Shown piece by piece: positions 13,801-23,149 of a DNA stretch of 64,000 bases. The stretch is from Sipunculus nudus. Lineage: Eukaryota > Annelida > Sipuncula > Golfingiida > Sipunculidae. Numbering within the stretch: position 1 is the stretch's first letter; the number at the start of each line of letters is the position of its first letter. The stretch lies in contig CM049311.1 of NCBI GenBank assembly GCA_026874595.1, forward strand, positions 39,621,676-39,685,675. The letters are read 5' to 3'. Both the position numbers and the translations under genes were made by a program. The notes below the pieces were generated by a model that did no database searches, was not told where the DNA came from, and saw only the letters and a list, made by a program, of their open reading frames with translations.

Positions 13801-16800
13801 AGTAACAAGATGACCTTCTCCATCTCTGCTACTTCACCATCTTCAGTAACAAGATGAACTTCTCGATCTCTGCTACTTCACCATCTTCAGGAACAAGATG
13901 ACCTTCTCGATCTCTGCTACTTTCCCTTGGATTCTTCAGAGAAAGGATGACCTTCTCGATCTCTGCTACTTTCCCATGCATTCTTCAGATAAAGGATGAC
14001 CTTCTTGATATCTGCTACTTTCCCATGCATTCTCAGAGAAAGTACGGCCTTCTTGATCTCTGCTACTTGCCCTTGCATTCTTCAGAGAAAGGATGCCCTT
14101 CTTGATCTCTGCTACTTTCCCATGCATTCTTCAGAGAAAGGGTGCCCTTCTTGATCTCTGCTAATTTCCCTTGCATTCTTCAGAGAAAGGATGCCCTTCT
14201 TGATCTTTGCTACTTTCCCATGCATTTCTCAGAGACAGGATGGCCATCTTGATCTCTGCTACTTTCCCATGCATTCTTCAAGAAAAGATGCCCTTTTAGT
14301 CTCTGCTACTTTGCCAATGCATTCTTAAGAGACAAAATGCCCTTCTTGATCTCTGCTGCTATCCCATGCTTTTTTCAGAGAAAGGATGACTTTCTTGATC
14401 TCTTCAACACGCCCATGCATTCTTAAGAGACATGTTGACCTACTTGATCTCTGCTACTTTCCCATCTTTAGTAACATGATGGTTTTTTTTATCTCTGCTA
14501 CTTTCCCATGCATTCTTCAGAGACCAGATGACCTTCTTGATATCTGCTCCTTACCCATTCATCAGAGACATGATGGCCTTCTTGATCTCTGTAACATGCC
14601 CATGCGTTCTTCAAAGACAAGATGACCTTCTCGATCTCTGCTACTTTTCCATCTTCAGTAACGAGATGACCTTCTCGATCTCTGCTACTTTTCCATCTTC
14701 AGTAACGAGATGACCTTCGCGATCTTTGCTACTTTTCCATCATCAGTAACAAGATGACCTTTTTGATTTCTGTTGCTTACTTGTACTTCTCCTGTGCTTG
14801 TTTGTCTAGATTGTCAATGTGTTCTCTATCTTGTCTTTTGTTAAGCTCATTTTCTCTTGTCGACAGCAGGTAACTTAGTTACCTGGTCTGGACGTCGGGT
14901 TGTTATATCACTAACTCACATGGTCTCGATATCGGGGTCCTATATCACTCGCTCACGTGGTTTTGATATCGGGGTACTTTATCACTTACTCCCCTTGTCT
15001 CCATGTCGGGTTATTATATCACTAACTAACATGATCTCGATATTGGGGCCCTACATCACTCACTCACCTGTTCTCGATATCGGGTTACTTTATAACTAAC
15101 TCACATGGTCTCGATATCGGGTAGCCGTGACAACCCGACTCAGTAGGCAATCGGATAATTGGGCTGGTAAGCCTTCTCGAGTCGTGATACAAGTTATATC
15201 TAGGAATGTATCGCAGTAGTCTTGCATCAGGTTGCATTCATATCGTGGTAAACTGCCCATAATCTCAATATTATGTTAAAATAATGAATTTACAAAATAG
15301 TATACATGTAAGCTCACAACCCAAACTGAAACACCGTCTCCAGGGACACGGGTCATTTCCTGTATCCCCTTCAAGCTGCCTGCGTCCTGTAACCCGTGCG
15401 AGCCATGCTTGTGTCCATGCGGTCATAAATTAAACAAACACGCCAAAGGGTTTACCAATGTGCTGGATTAAAACGGAACTTTTCTCGCTCATGTTTGGTA
15501 TTATTAGAAAGTACACAAAAAATGCTAACGATTGGTCTGGTTTATGTTGATTGACAGTTTACCTGTAGGCCATGAAGCATTGTCAGAAATGACGAAAATA
15601 TTTGCATCTTCATTAATGCGTTCCTCAGACATAGATGTAATGACACTCTGGCGCTAGTAATCTTTTCGTAATGCCAGAGGGCCGATATGACGCTAGATAT
15701 CGGGGTCCTACAACACTTAAGCCTTAGTCACATTACCGGCCGAGTTCAAGTGGATTTTTTAATCGGCCAAGCAGCAAACACCTCGCCAATTTTACAAATC
15801 CGGCCGACATCCCACGAATTTCATTGATTGTGGTCACACAAGTATCGAGGCCCGGCCGAGTAAAAAGATTTTTTCTGCACCTGAAATGTGAAGGGGCCCG
15901 ACAGGACGTCGATGGAAGCTCCTCCGAGCCTTCTCAGAACATCGTTCGGAACTCGTCCGACGCTCTTTAACTTTACCGAGGCTTCTCATTGGTCCGCTTG
16001 ACAAGTTTGGACCTGTCAGCGGTGTCCTGGCGGAGTTCATGCGACTTGAAAATTTGACTTGTACCCAACGGTGTTCGCTGGAGGCCACGGCGATCTCTTC
16101 CAGAGCTGCCACAAAGCGAAACCTTCGCCGAATTTCCAGCGAGTCCTCGTCGCATTTTAACTCCGCACCAGAGAGCGACGAGCTCCCAAACGAGCTGTAC
16201 AAATACTAACAAGGCTCGTCCAAGAAAACAATGTCTGTCCAAAGCTCGCCTGAAAATTCCACTTTTTGGCAAAAAAAAACAAAAAAAACAACTCGGTAGG
16301 GGCTCGTTGACTTGATGTGACTGGGGCTTCACTGATGTCGGGGTCCTAAACCACTCATCTCGGGTTATTCAGTCACTAACTCACAGGGTCTCGATGTCGG
16401 GGTCCTACATCACTCACTCACCTCGTCTCGATAACGGAGTTTTGTATCACTAACTCTCCTGGTCTCGATATCGGGGAACTATAACAATCACTCTCCTAGT
16501 CTCGATATCTGTTACGCTCTGAACACAGCGCGTGACCTCCCGGCTCAGTGACCTTCCACTCACACGCTGTGTGAAATAGCAGGATTCTTGAGGTTTGGCA
16601 ACACCCAGTCAGTTTGCGCTGATTTAAGTAAAATCTGATTGGCTCTGCGTTTTAAAAAAATCTGCAGAACTGGTAGAAGAAATCTGATTGGCTTAGCGCG
16701 CGTGTAAACAAAGATAGCTATATGCGGGTTAAGCTTGTGCGGCACGCAATACAGGAAATATGCAGACAGTGGGTGATAACTGACCTCAGGCAAGTCAGTA

Positions 16801-17198
16801 AACAGACTGTGTTGAAAACTGACGATTGCATCGTGTGTATTCCAAACGGGTGAAAAAAGTCTGTGCTGCCAAGTTGCACAGCAGTGTAAAGTGGCCGGTA
16901 CCTCGAAGAACATCCGTTTGTGCTGGTGATACCTGCAATGTGTTTGGTTAAATATAACGCAGGGGGAATTCCATAGACACAGCACTGTCTGGTAGCCAAA
17001 CCTAACTGGCAACCGCGGTTATTGCAGCGGTTAGTGTAGCATATAGTTGAGCGTAGCGTAGCCGCTGCTCCATTATAGCGTAGCCGCTGCTCCATTACAG
17101 CGTAGCCGCTGCTAATGGAGCGTAGATGTCTGTATACTAAATATATTTTTCCAGGATTCGATATCAGTGTACTATATAAATCATTTACCTGGTTTCCA

Positions 17199-17243
<45 letters not shown>

Positions 17244-17357
17244 CGTACAAAATACATTTTGTATACAATCACATAAAATACAATGCATACAATTGATACA
17301 AATCTCATTTCCTGAAAAATTATTTCAATGATAAATCTGTTACAATGGTTATGATAT

Positions 17358-17417
<60 letters not shown>

Positions 17418-18616
17418 CACTGACCTGGGCTGGATATCAGGGGTGTATCGCTGAACGTGTATCCTATAATACCGATCTTCTTACCACCTTTATGAATGAC
17501 GGTTGATTTGGTGAACAGGCCGTTTAGCGCTGGTTCTCTGGACGCGACAACATTAGCACTCACCACGGGAAATGTTACGTTTCTCAGGAAGCGGGCAAGC
17601 TGACCTGGTCCATGGTCAAACTCGTGATTACCCAGGGTCTGGAGACGAAATAAATCCAACACAATAAATAAAGCATAAAAGAGCAAATATTCCAATACTA
17701 CGTCCCAGGGTATATTTAAAGAAATTTTACAACGGTACAAGCATGAAATGAAGTGTACCCCAGTAAGCGTAAAATGAGGTAACTGTGACCATGTAATGTA
17801 AACCAAAACCTTAAACATTAAAGTAATTCATAGCTGAATGCGTTTGACCACAACTATGTTGCAGGTAATGGAAGTGTGTATATATGCCTACGATTCAGTC
17901 TTCTGTAAAAAATCCAAACTGAAGCCAATGCTCTCTCACATTTCCATTGATTAATGTAACATTAATATTATCAGTGAATTATGAACCAGAATATGGAATA
18001 TTATATATAATTTTTACATGTTAAAAACTCATACTAGAGCCAGTTACATGGTATATAAAGCCTTGACAAGAGTGATCAGTTACATTAAGTTATTTACTCC
18101 TAGTGGCATAAAGGTGATTTTTCAGTCTGTGACTAGACTCAGCTTTAACATTTATAACTGTTCAAATGCAGATTTGCAACTATATTATTTAATTAACAAG
18201 TGGTAAACTTGGGTCAACTGCACGTAAAAATATACCCTGCTATATCTATTTTTCACTGATGACAATTCACTATTTAGATTTCCAAGTTGCCTGTAATAAC
18301 TTACCATGACGTCATAGCCTAACTTCTGCATGAAGTGAGCGGCTTCGTCTCCTTTGTAAACCAGAAACCAGCTGGTCCCCTGGAACTGGTCACCGGCGTC
18401 CAGCAGCAGGACGTTGTCGGTGCTGTTTCTGACACGTTGGATGATTGTCATACGTCTTGACACTCCTCCGTAACACACGGCCCTCCCAGTCCGGTTTGAA
18501 CATGTCGGCTCTATCCTCCCGTGGACGTCATTCGTGTGCAGCAATGTGAGCTTGAAATCAGCGCACACGTCACTGACCAGGCTCAGGAGGAGCAGGAACA
18601 CGCTGAAGCTCTTCAT
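3106..18616 (-). CDS. NT5E: Gene A: ecto-5'-nucleotidase (CD73-like), nine exons, 579 aa
   Basis: Joined exons (minus strand): 18616-18305, 17638-17425, 11809-11621, 11079-10882, 6782-6651, 6169-6050, 5421-5266, 4271-4068, 3320-3106; 1740 nt, no internal stop. All junctions are GT-AG; intron 1 is phase 0 and the other seven are phase 1. The length matches vertebrate CD73 (about 574 aa). Residues 1-19 form a signal peptide. The metal-binding set of the metallophosphatase domain is present: D30 and H32 (HTNDVHGRIE), D76 (GDQFQGT), N108-H109 (GNHEFD), H208 (GLGHSG) and H231 (GGHTN). The substrate-binding domain has R342 in CRFRECN, N378 and R383 in NGGGIR, F402, Y487 where CD73 has Phe, and D493 in HGGDA. 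A hydrophobic C-terminus suggests a GPI anchor. Expected role: extracellular AMP to adenosine plus phosphate at the cell surface. A secreted variant is an alternative. The family call is very secure; orthology to one vertebrate gene is not, because invertebrates often carry several copies. Confidence 0.93.
3341..3990. repeat. 21-bp minisatellite in the last intron of gene A
   Basis: About 30 units of 'gtctataatactgagtggtca', measured as 21 bases at 3731, 3752 and 3773. The left part (to about 3545) uses diverged 'cagtttataatactga' forms. It fills most of the intron between exons 9 and 8. Because 21 is a multiple of three, it opens long meaningless frames on both strands. Confidence 0.95.
4068..4271 (-). 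CDS. NT5E: Gene A exon 8: C-terminal domain with GGD motif
   Basis: 204 nt, residues 441-508 plus one base. Acceptor CTTTCAG|GAATAC, donor ATCG|GTGAGG. Contains GIHVRYN, the cysteine pair C463/C466 in VRCGRCDVP, and YYLRHGGDAYRV. D493 matches the CD73 base-contacting Asp; Y487 replaces Phe. Confidence 0.9.
4272..5265 (-). other. Gene A intron 7
   Basis: Single-copy-looking AT-rich intron with no repeat or second gene recognised. Confidence 0.6.
5266..5421 (-). CDS. NT5E: Gene A exon 7: VLPF stacking residue region
   Basis: 156 nt, residues 389-440 plus one base. Acceptor ATCTGCAG|GGAAG, donor TGTCCG|GTATGT. Contains DVLSVLPFKNEI (F402, expected to stack on the nucleobase), LNGSDLKAVLEHSV and GRFLQMSG. 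No counterpart exists in gene B. Confidence 0.9.
5422..6649 (-). other. Gene A introns 6 and 5 (with exon 6 between)
   Basis: Introns 5422-6049 and 6170-6650 flank exon 6. I see no tandem repeat or mobile-element signature in either. Confidence 0.55.
6050..6169 (-). CDS. NT5E: Gene A exon 6: NGGGIR substrate-binding motif
   Basis: 120 nt, residues 349-388 plus one base. Acceptor AATTCAG|GTAAC, donor CGCGAG|GTACCT. Contains NVITDAM and AVWNGGGIRNSIPRG; N378 and R383 match the CD73 substrate contacts. No counterpart exists in gene B. Confidence 0.9.
6651..6782 (-). CDS. NT5E: Gene A exon 5: CRFRECN substrate-binding motif
   Basis: 132 nt, residues 305-348 plus one base. Acceptor GCCTTCAG|ACCC, donor CCTCG|GTAAGT. 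Contains WRKAL, VGTTNVYMDG and CRFRECN; R342 is the counterpart of the CD73 nucleotide-binding arginine. No counterpart exists in gene B. Confidence 0.9.
7017..7039. repeat. (CCG)n microsatellite
   Basis: About seven CCG triplets in intron 4 of gene A, just left of the 280-bp tandem repeat. Confidence 0.9.
7150..8180. repeat. 280-bp tandem repeat with palindromic GGTGGCGCCACC core
   Basis: The phrase 'atctcgggaaccg' recurs at about 7209, 7490 and 7770, and the units between diverge gradually. Each unit carries the 12-bp perfect palindrome GGTGGCGCCACC or a variant (7291, 7441, 7572, 7721, 8002, 8048) and a 'gtctgtttgtctgccgtggg' stretch. It lies in intron 4 of gene A. It may be the tandem tail of a mobile element; I cannot name the family. 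Confidence 0.85.
8181..10219. other. Intron 4 of gene A, with a GC-rich block at 8812-9125
   Basis: Mostly AT-rich unique sequence. The 8812-9125 block is clearly richer in GC than its surroundings and ends abruptly, suggesting an inserted fragment, but no protein or element family is recognisable. Confidence 0.45.
10220..10833 (+). repeat. A-tailed dimeric repeat
   Basis: Two diverged monomers are offset by about 280 bases: 'gttctgcagg' ends at 10440 and again at 10720, with aligned flanks such as 'aaaatcggctgattta'. The left monomer ends near an A13 run (10480-10491). The right ends in A16, then GGCCGGC, then A31 (to 10832). A-rich linker and terminal A tract suggest a retroposed, SINE-like dimer. 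Confidence 0.6.
10882..11079 (-). CDS. NT5E: Gene A exon 4: end of catalytic domain and linker
   Basis: 198 nt, residues 239-304 plus one base. Acceptor GTCGTAG|GAGAC, donor GTCAG|GTAACA. Contains the VPIVHDYAYGKYIG strand and GNPVLL, typical of the segment linking the metallophosphatase domain to the C-terminal domain. A 31-base A tract lies about 50 bases past its donor. Confidence 0.9.
11291..11319. repeat. (ATT)n microsatellite in intron 3 of gene A
   Basis: About nine ATT triplets; the rest of this 541-base intron shows nothing. Confidence 0.9.
11621..11809 (-). CDS. NT5E: Gene A exon 3: metal-binding histidines H208 and H231
   Basis: 189 nt, residues 176-238 plus one base, the same length as exon 3 of gene B. 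Acceptor TTTCAG|GTGAAA, donor CTCGG|GTAACT. Contains LIGLGHSGFEVD and VVIGGHTNTFLYSG, which close the dimetal site of the N-terminal domain. The intron before it (to exon 2) is 5.6 kb and filled with minisatellites. Confidence 0.92.
11810..12837. other. AT-rich part of gene A intron 2
   Basis: Very AT-rich (notably 12590-12760); no gene or named repeat seen. Confidence 0.5.
12838..14790. repeat. 44-bp minisatellite with higher-order repeats
   Basis: About 40 units of 'agatgaccttctcgatctctgctacttcaccatcttcagtaaca', a 44-base period at 13457 and 13501. Variant units of 46-48 bases carry 'cccatgcattcttcagagaaag'. A block of four variant units repeats with a period near 188 (from about 13000 and 13188), and a third copy starts near 14386. 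It lies in intron 2 of gene A. Confidence 0.95.
14885..15125. repeat. 37-bp minisatellite, left block
   Basis: Units of 'tggtctcgatatcggggtcc' plus 'tatatcactcactcaca', with a period of 37 measured at 14921, 14958, 14995 and 15032. The same family resumes at 15695-15717, 16330-16515 and about 17155-17195. Confidence 0.93.
15718..16329. mobile_element. Inverted-repeat element (MITE-like) inserted in the 37-bp array
   Basis: 612 bases with imperfect inverted ends: left 'aagccttagtcacat', right complement 'aagccccagtcacat'. It is flanked by 'cact' on both sides (15714-15717 and 16330-16333), a possible 4-bp target duplication. The 37-bp minisatellite lies on each side, so the insertion is younger than the array. 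No transposase. An A-rich run lies near the right end (16271-16289). Confidence 0.55.
16334..16515. repeat. 37-bp minisatellite, right block
   Basis: Continues the same 37-base unit ('gtctcgat' at about 16388, 16425, 16462 and 16499) after the inserted element. Confidence 0.9.
16516..17200. other. Intron 2 segment with a 24-bp triplet repeat
   Basis: At about 17047-17115 the motif 'agcgtagccgctgctccatt' occurs three times at 24-base spacing, followed by a short inverted piece ('aatggagcgtag'). The start (near 16531, 'gtgacctcccggctcagt') resembles 15128 ('gtgacaacccgactcagt'), so both interruptions of the 37-bp array begin alike. No coding potential. Confidence 0.6.
17203..17414. repeat. Two (AT)n microsatellites next to exon 2 of gene A
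   Basis: AT runs at about 17203-17237 and 17354-17414 surround a 115-base unique spacer. The second ends about ten bases from the exon 2 donor. Confidence 0.93.
17425..17638 (-). CDS. NT5E: Gene A exon 2: GNHEFD metal-binding motif
   Basis: 214 nt, residues 105-175 plus one base. Acceptor CTCCAG|ACC, donor CCAG|GTCAGT. Contains TLGNHEFDHGP (N108, H109) and the family signature RNVTFPVVSAN. Its length equals exon 2 of gene B exactly. An AT microsatellite begins only about ten bases beyond the donor. Confidence 0.92.
17639..18304 (-). other. Gene A intron 1
   Basis: 666 bases, phase 0, AT-rich; no repeat recognised. Confidence 0.7.
18305..18616 (-). CDS. NT5E: Gene A exon 1: signal peptide and first metal-binding motifs
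   Basis: Encodes residues 1-104. The ATG at 18616 is followed by a classic leader (MKSFSVFLLLLSLVSDVCA, cleavage expected after A19) and then the mature start DFKLTLLHTNDVHG. It holds D30, H32 and D76. The donor is ATG|GTAAGT, phase 0. The frame stays open upstream of 18616 but has no further ATG after the TATA box, so this start is clear. Confidence 0.92.
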
Positions 18617-18673
18617 CACTGCAGCTTTTTGTATGATTCCTCGCCGAGCTGCGAGCACTCAATTGATCGTGTG

Positions 18674-18681
18674 ATTTTATA
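18674..18681 (-). promoter_or_regulatory. TATA box of gene A
   Basis: Reading on the minus strand, CTATAAAATC lies 58-65 bases upstream of the ATG at 18616. A start site 25-30 bases downstream would give a 5' UTR of only about 35 bases with no upstream ATG. This is a sequence match only. Confidence 0.55.
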
Positions 18682-18699
18682 GAGGCCCAAATATTCGCC

Positions 18700-20340
18700 C
18701 CAAATGCGTTAAAGTCACGCTGGGAAGCATGAAAACATACTCTTTTATTCGACAAGGCATTGATACAATACCCTTATATGAAAACGACAGTTACATTCAA
18801 CACCTGAAGCCCAGAGATTACAGTGCCCAAGGTATGTCCACCCCACAGCATGAGTTCTTTGTCACCGACTATAAAGCTTTTGACAGGCTTTTGTGTTCGT
18901 ATACTTTTTTTCTGTAATGATATATAATACCGGCATTGAATGCATCGTCTTCATTCAAACCGTTAAGTCAATATTTACTGGAGGAAGTTATGATAAAGAG
19001 TTGAATGACTGCGCTCCGGTAGGGTTGTGTATTAAAGTGGGTGGGCCCAGTGTGGTGTTAAGCCGGAGATTGACAAACAAAAGGGCCACAGTTTACCTGC
19101 ACTCTTCACGCTGTTCACATTACAAAAAAGTAATGACTGTTTGATCAGCAAATTCCAGTACTTTAGAGACCCTCCGAATACATAGCATTGGTAAGATGAA
19201 ATAATCTTCAAGGTATACATATAAACCTTCGTTCAGACGTGTACAGCGGTATATAGGCGAGGTTTAGAATGGTCTCGCATAGCAAAGAGAGCTGGATATG
19301 TATTTAATATATATTGTAACTGTTCTTTTAAATATCAAGATAGAGGGAAATAAATACGGAGAACGAAATGTAAGCACAAAAAATGAGAATAACCAAAGTT
19401 TTATTTGGAATATAGGGCCTACGTCATGAAAACAAATTTGACATTTCAATTTGTCAAGTAATTGACGTATATATACAGATAACATTGTCCAGACGGAATG
19501 TAGTTCTTTCATATAAAATATTTTTCAAACAAGACACTGTCTCTTTAAATATGAATTAATATCAAGAAGTAGCTTTTAGCTGCTATTTACCAAACTTTAA
19601 ACAATTATTTATAATTAACTGCACCTATAGATGAATGAGGCATGATTTTCATGAGTTTTATCGATCATTTCTTTCGGTTTTTAACGTTTTGGGAAGACAT
19701 TGTTTTGACATTTGTAAACCGGGTCAATTCAGATTTTCTATTCAATATCAATACCTACTTTTTTTACAGAAATTAAGTTCCAATTCAATTCAGTGTCTTA
19801 TGGAAAGAATATACCAATTCTGATAAAAATACAGAGAGTTTTATTCAATTGAGATTCAATTCTCAACTTAAAAATTGTGCAACCTTTTGATACTAAGACA
19901 GGATAGTGTAGTAAACTCTAAGTTAGGAATGAAGTTCAGAAGTAAAGCTGCTCATGTTACCTTTTTGACACCGCCATCTATCGTTGACTGTGTTCAAACT
20001 CTGCATGGCTGATCTGCTAAATGCTCTATACTTTCTAATTTGCAAAACTTAATTAATGTGAGAACTCGATTCAGGTCCGATCATCTTATTGACTATAAAT
20101 ATATCACATAAATTAATGCATTCCTTTACAGCATGAATATTGGAAAAAAATTCCAACAATGTGTGTTGAAGTATTTAACGCTTTTACACGAACGTCTTCC
20201 GCGTGTTTTATACGAGGCGGAGGACAAGATGACGATTACCACATTTTGTTTTTACACTTTGAGGTGTTTTTTCACATGCACTTTTTTTGTGTCAATTCCT
20301 TACTCGTAGCCTAGCGTTTAGATTACCGGCTGTGCACAGC
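18700..20340. other. Intergenic, upstream of gene A
   Basis: No gene, RNA or repeat recognised in this AT-rich stretch between the TATA box and the tandem amplification. Confidence 0.5.
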
Positions 20341-22963
20341 GATATCGATATAATAAAATGAATTGCAAATTGCAGTACATTTTCTCGAAGAACTCAAACT
20401 AGGCCCTATAAGGCAAATATAAATGTCTACTTGGTCGTGTATTGAGGGCTAGGGCGGGCCTTTCCTGCTTGTTATATAAAATACAATTTGTTTTATGATT
20501 CTGACTTCTGGCTCCGTTAAAGTAACAGTATGGCGTGGCCACATGGAAGAAATCCTTCAAACCGTTCACCTCCTGTATCTTTTATGACACCATCAGATCA
20601 TTCAAGAACATCTCGCAACACCTGTCAATGTTGCGCAGGAAAACAAAATCACAAATTTGCCTCTAACGCCGCTGATGTACTTCCCGAGATACTGGGTGTA
20701 TCATTCTGGGTCTGAACTCCAGGAATTCAAGCAGGAATAAGGTTTAAAAAAAACCAATATGTTAATGCTTCCAATATGATCTTCGGAAATGCGAATATAA
20801 AAAAAAATAATGTTGATGATGTATGCCCGCCTCTTTCGCCATTGTGGATACTGGGTGTATCATTCTGGGTCTGAACTCCAGGAATTCAAGCAGGAATAAG
20901 GTTTAAAAAAAACCAATATGTTAATGCTTCCAATATGATCTTCGGAAATGCGAATATAAAAAAAAATAATGTTGATGATGTATGCCCGCCTCTTTCGCCA
21001 TTGTGGCTGCCATATTGGAACCCATTTTGGATTAAGTGCGCCTTTTAAATTTGAACTGTAAAACCTTAGTAAAAGCCTCCTGAAACCCATAGCTGGCTGC
21101 TAAATCAACGTCATCATAGCTGGCTGCTAAAACAACGTTATCATAGCTGGCTGCAAAAACAACGTTATCATAGCTGGCTGCTAGAAACAACGTTATCATA
21201 AGCAACCTTCTGTTAAGATATCGATATAATAAAATGAATTGCAAATTGCAGTACATTTTCTCGAAGAACTCAAACTAGGCCCTATAAGGCAAATATAAAT
21301 GTCTACTTGGTCGTGTATTGAGGGCTAGGGCGGGCCTTTCCTGCTTGTTATATAAAATACAATTTGTTTTATGATTCTGACTTCTGGCTCCGTTAAAGTA
21401 ACAGTATGGCGTGGCCACATGGAAGAAATCCTTCAAACCGTTCACTTACTGTATCTTTTATGACACCATCAGATCATTCAAGAACATCTCGCAACACCTG
21501 TCAATGTTGCGCAGGAAAACAAAATCACAAATTTGCCTCTAACGCCGCTGATGTACTTCCCGAGATACTGGGTGTATCATTCTGGGTCTGAACTCCAGGA
21601 ATTCAAGCAGGAATAAGGTTTAAAAAAAAACCAATATGTTAATGCTTCCAATATGATCTTCGGAAATGCGAATATAAAAAAAAATAATGTTGATGATGTA
21701 TGCCCGCCTCTTTCGCCATTGTGGCTGCCATATTGGAACCCATTTTGGATTAAGTGCGCCTTTTAAATTTGAACTGTAAAACCTTAGTAAAAGCCTAGTA
21801 AAACTGGATTCACTTAACAGAAGATACTGGGTGTATCATTCTGGGTCTGAACTCCAGGAATTCAAGCAGGAATAAGGTTTAAAAAAAACCAATATGTTAA
21901 TGCTTCCAATATGATCTTCGGAAATGCGAATATAAAAAAAAATAATGTTGATGATGTATGCCCGCCTCTTTCGCCATTGTGGCTGCCATATTGGAACCCA
22001 TTTTGGATTAAGTGCGCCTTTTAAATTTGAACTGTAAAACCTTAGTAAAAGCCTCCTGAAACCCATAGCTGGCTGCTAAATCAACGTCATCATAGCTGAC
22101 TGCTAAAACAACGTTATCATAGCTGGCTGCAAAAACAACGTTATCATAGCTGGCTGCTAGAAACAACGTTATCATAGCTGGCTGCTAAAACAACGTTATC
22201 ATAAGCAACCTTCTGTTAAGATATCGATATAATAAAATGAATTGCAAATTGCGGTACATTTTCTCGAAGAACTCAAACTAGGCCCTATAAGGCAAATATA
22301 AATGTCTACTTGGTCGTGTATTGAGGGCTAGGGCGGGCCTTTCCTGCTTGTTATATAAAATACAATTTGTTTTATGATTCTGACTTCTGGCTCCGTTAAA
22401 GTAACAGTATGGCGTGGCCACATGGAAGAAATCCTTCAAACCGTTCACCTACTGTATCTTTTATGACACCATCAGATCATTCAAGAACATCTCGCAACAC
22501 CTGTCAATGTTGCGCAGGAAAACAAAATCACAAATTTGCCTCTAACGCCGCTGAAGTACTTCCCGAGATACTGGGTGTATCATTCTGGGTCTGAACTCCA
22601 GGAATTCAAGCAGGAATAAGGTTTAAAAAAAACCAATATGTTAATGCTTCCAATATGATCTTCGGAAATGCGAATATAAAAAAAAATAATGTTGATGATG
22701 TATGCCCGCCTCTTTCGCCATTGTGGCTGCCATATTGGAACCCATTTTGGATTAAGTGCGCCTTTTAAATTTGAACTGTAAAACCTTAGTAAAAGCCTCC
22801 TGAAACCCATAGCTGGCTGCTAAATCAACGTCATCATAGCTGGCTGCTAAAACAACGTTATCATAGCTGGCTGCAAAAACAACGTTATCATAGCTGGCTG
22901 CTAGAAACAACGTTATCATAGCTGGCTGCTAAAACAACGTTATCATAAGCAACCTTCTGTTAA
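20341..22963 (+). repeat. Three-copy tandem amplification of a 744-1003-bp unit
   Basis: Units begin with 'gatatcgatataataaaatg' at 20341, 21217 and 22220 and end 'aagcaaccttctgttaag'. They are nearly identical. Copy 1 (876 bp) contains an extra tandem 158-bp segment ('gatactgggtgtatcattct' to 'cgccattgtgg'). Copy 2 (1003 bp) carries a longer partial duplication. Copy 3 (744 bp) is the simplest. Each has four or five 27-bp mini-units 'agctggctgctaaaacaacg'. A conserved 61-codon frame starting MAWPHGRNPSNRS recurs, but I see no reason to call it a gene. Confidence 0.92.
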
Positions 22964-22977
22964 GTGAATCCAGTTTT
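21800..22977. mobile_element. Segment bounded by a 24-bp perfect inverted repeat
   Basis: 21800-21823 ('aaaactggattcacttaaca' plus gaag) is the exact reverse complement of 22954-22977. These may be the termini of the element whose internal parts were amplified: units elsewhere end at 'cttctgttaag', a truncated form of the same end. No transposase seen. Confidence 0.45.
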
Positions 22978-23149
22978 AAATAAAAGTCATTTTCTATGAT
23001 TCAGTCACTTATATTATTTTGTTAACATCCAAAATTTAACAGGACACGATTGTGATAAAACTTGGTGCTAGTCAGTCATGGTGCTAGTCAGTCATGGGGA
23101 TATATAAAGGTCAATTAAAATAGCATTTTCACATGCAATGACTAAAAGA

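Noticed and set aside
12696-14713. Open frames such as DLLDLCYFPIF repeats
   Set aside because: They arise from the 44-48-bp intronic array, have no start context and change frame between units.
15834-16332. Two overlapping frames of about 120 codons
   Set aside because: They lie inside the inverted-repeat element in an intron, overlap one another in different frames and have no recognisable domain.
18617-18658. In-frame extension upstream of the gene A start
   Set aside because: It has no ATG (it begins at a GTG), sits around the expected transcription start and would bury the signal peptide.
20530-22594. Conserved 61-codon frame (MAWPHGRNPSNRS...) in three copies
   Set aside because: Its conservation equals that of the surrounding near-identical repeat units, so it gives no evidence of coding.
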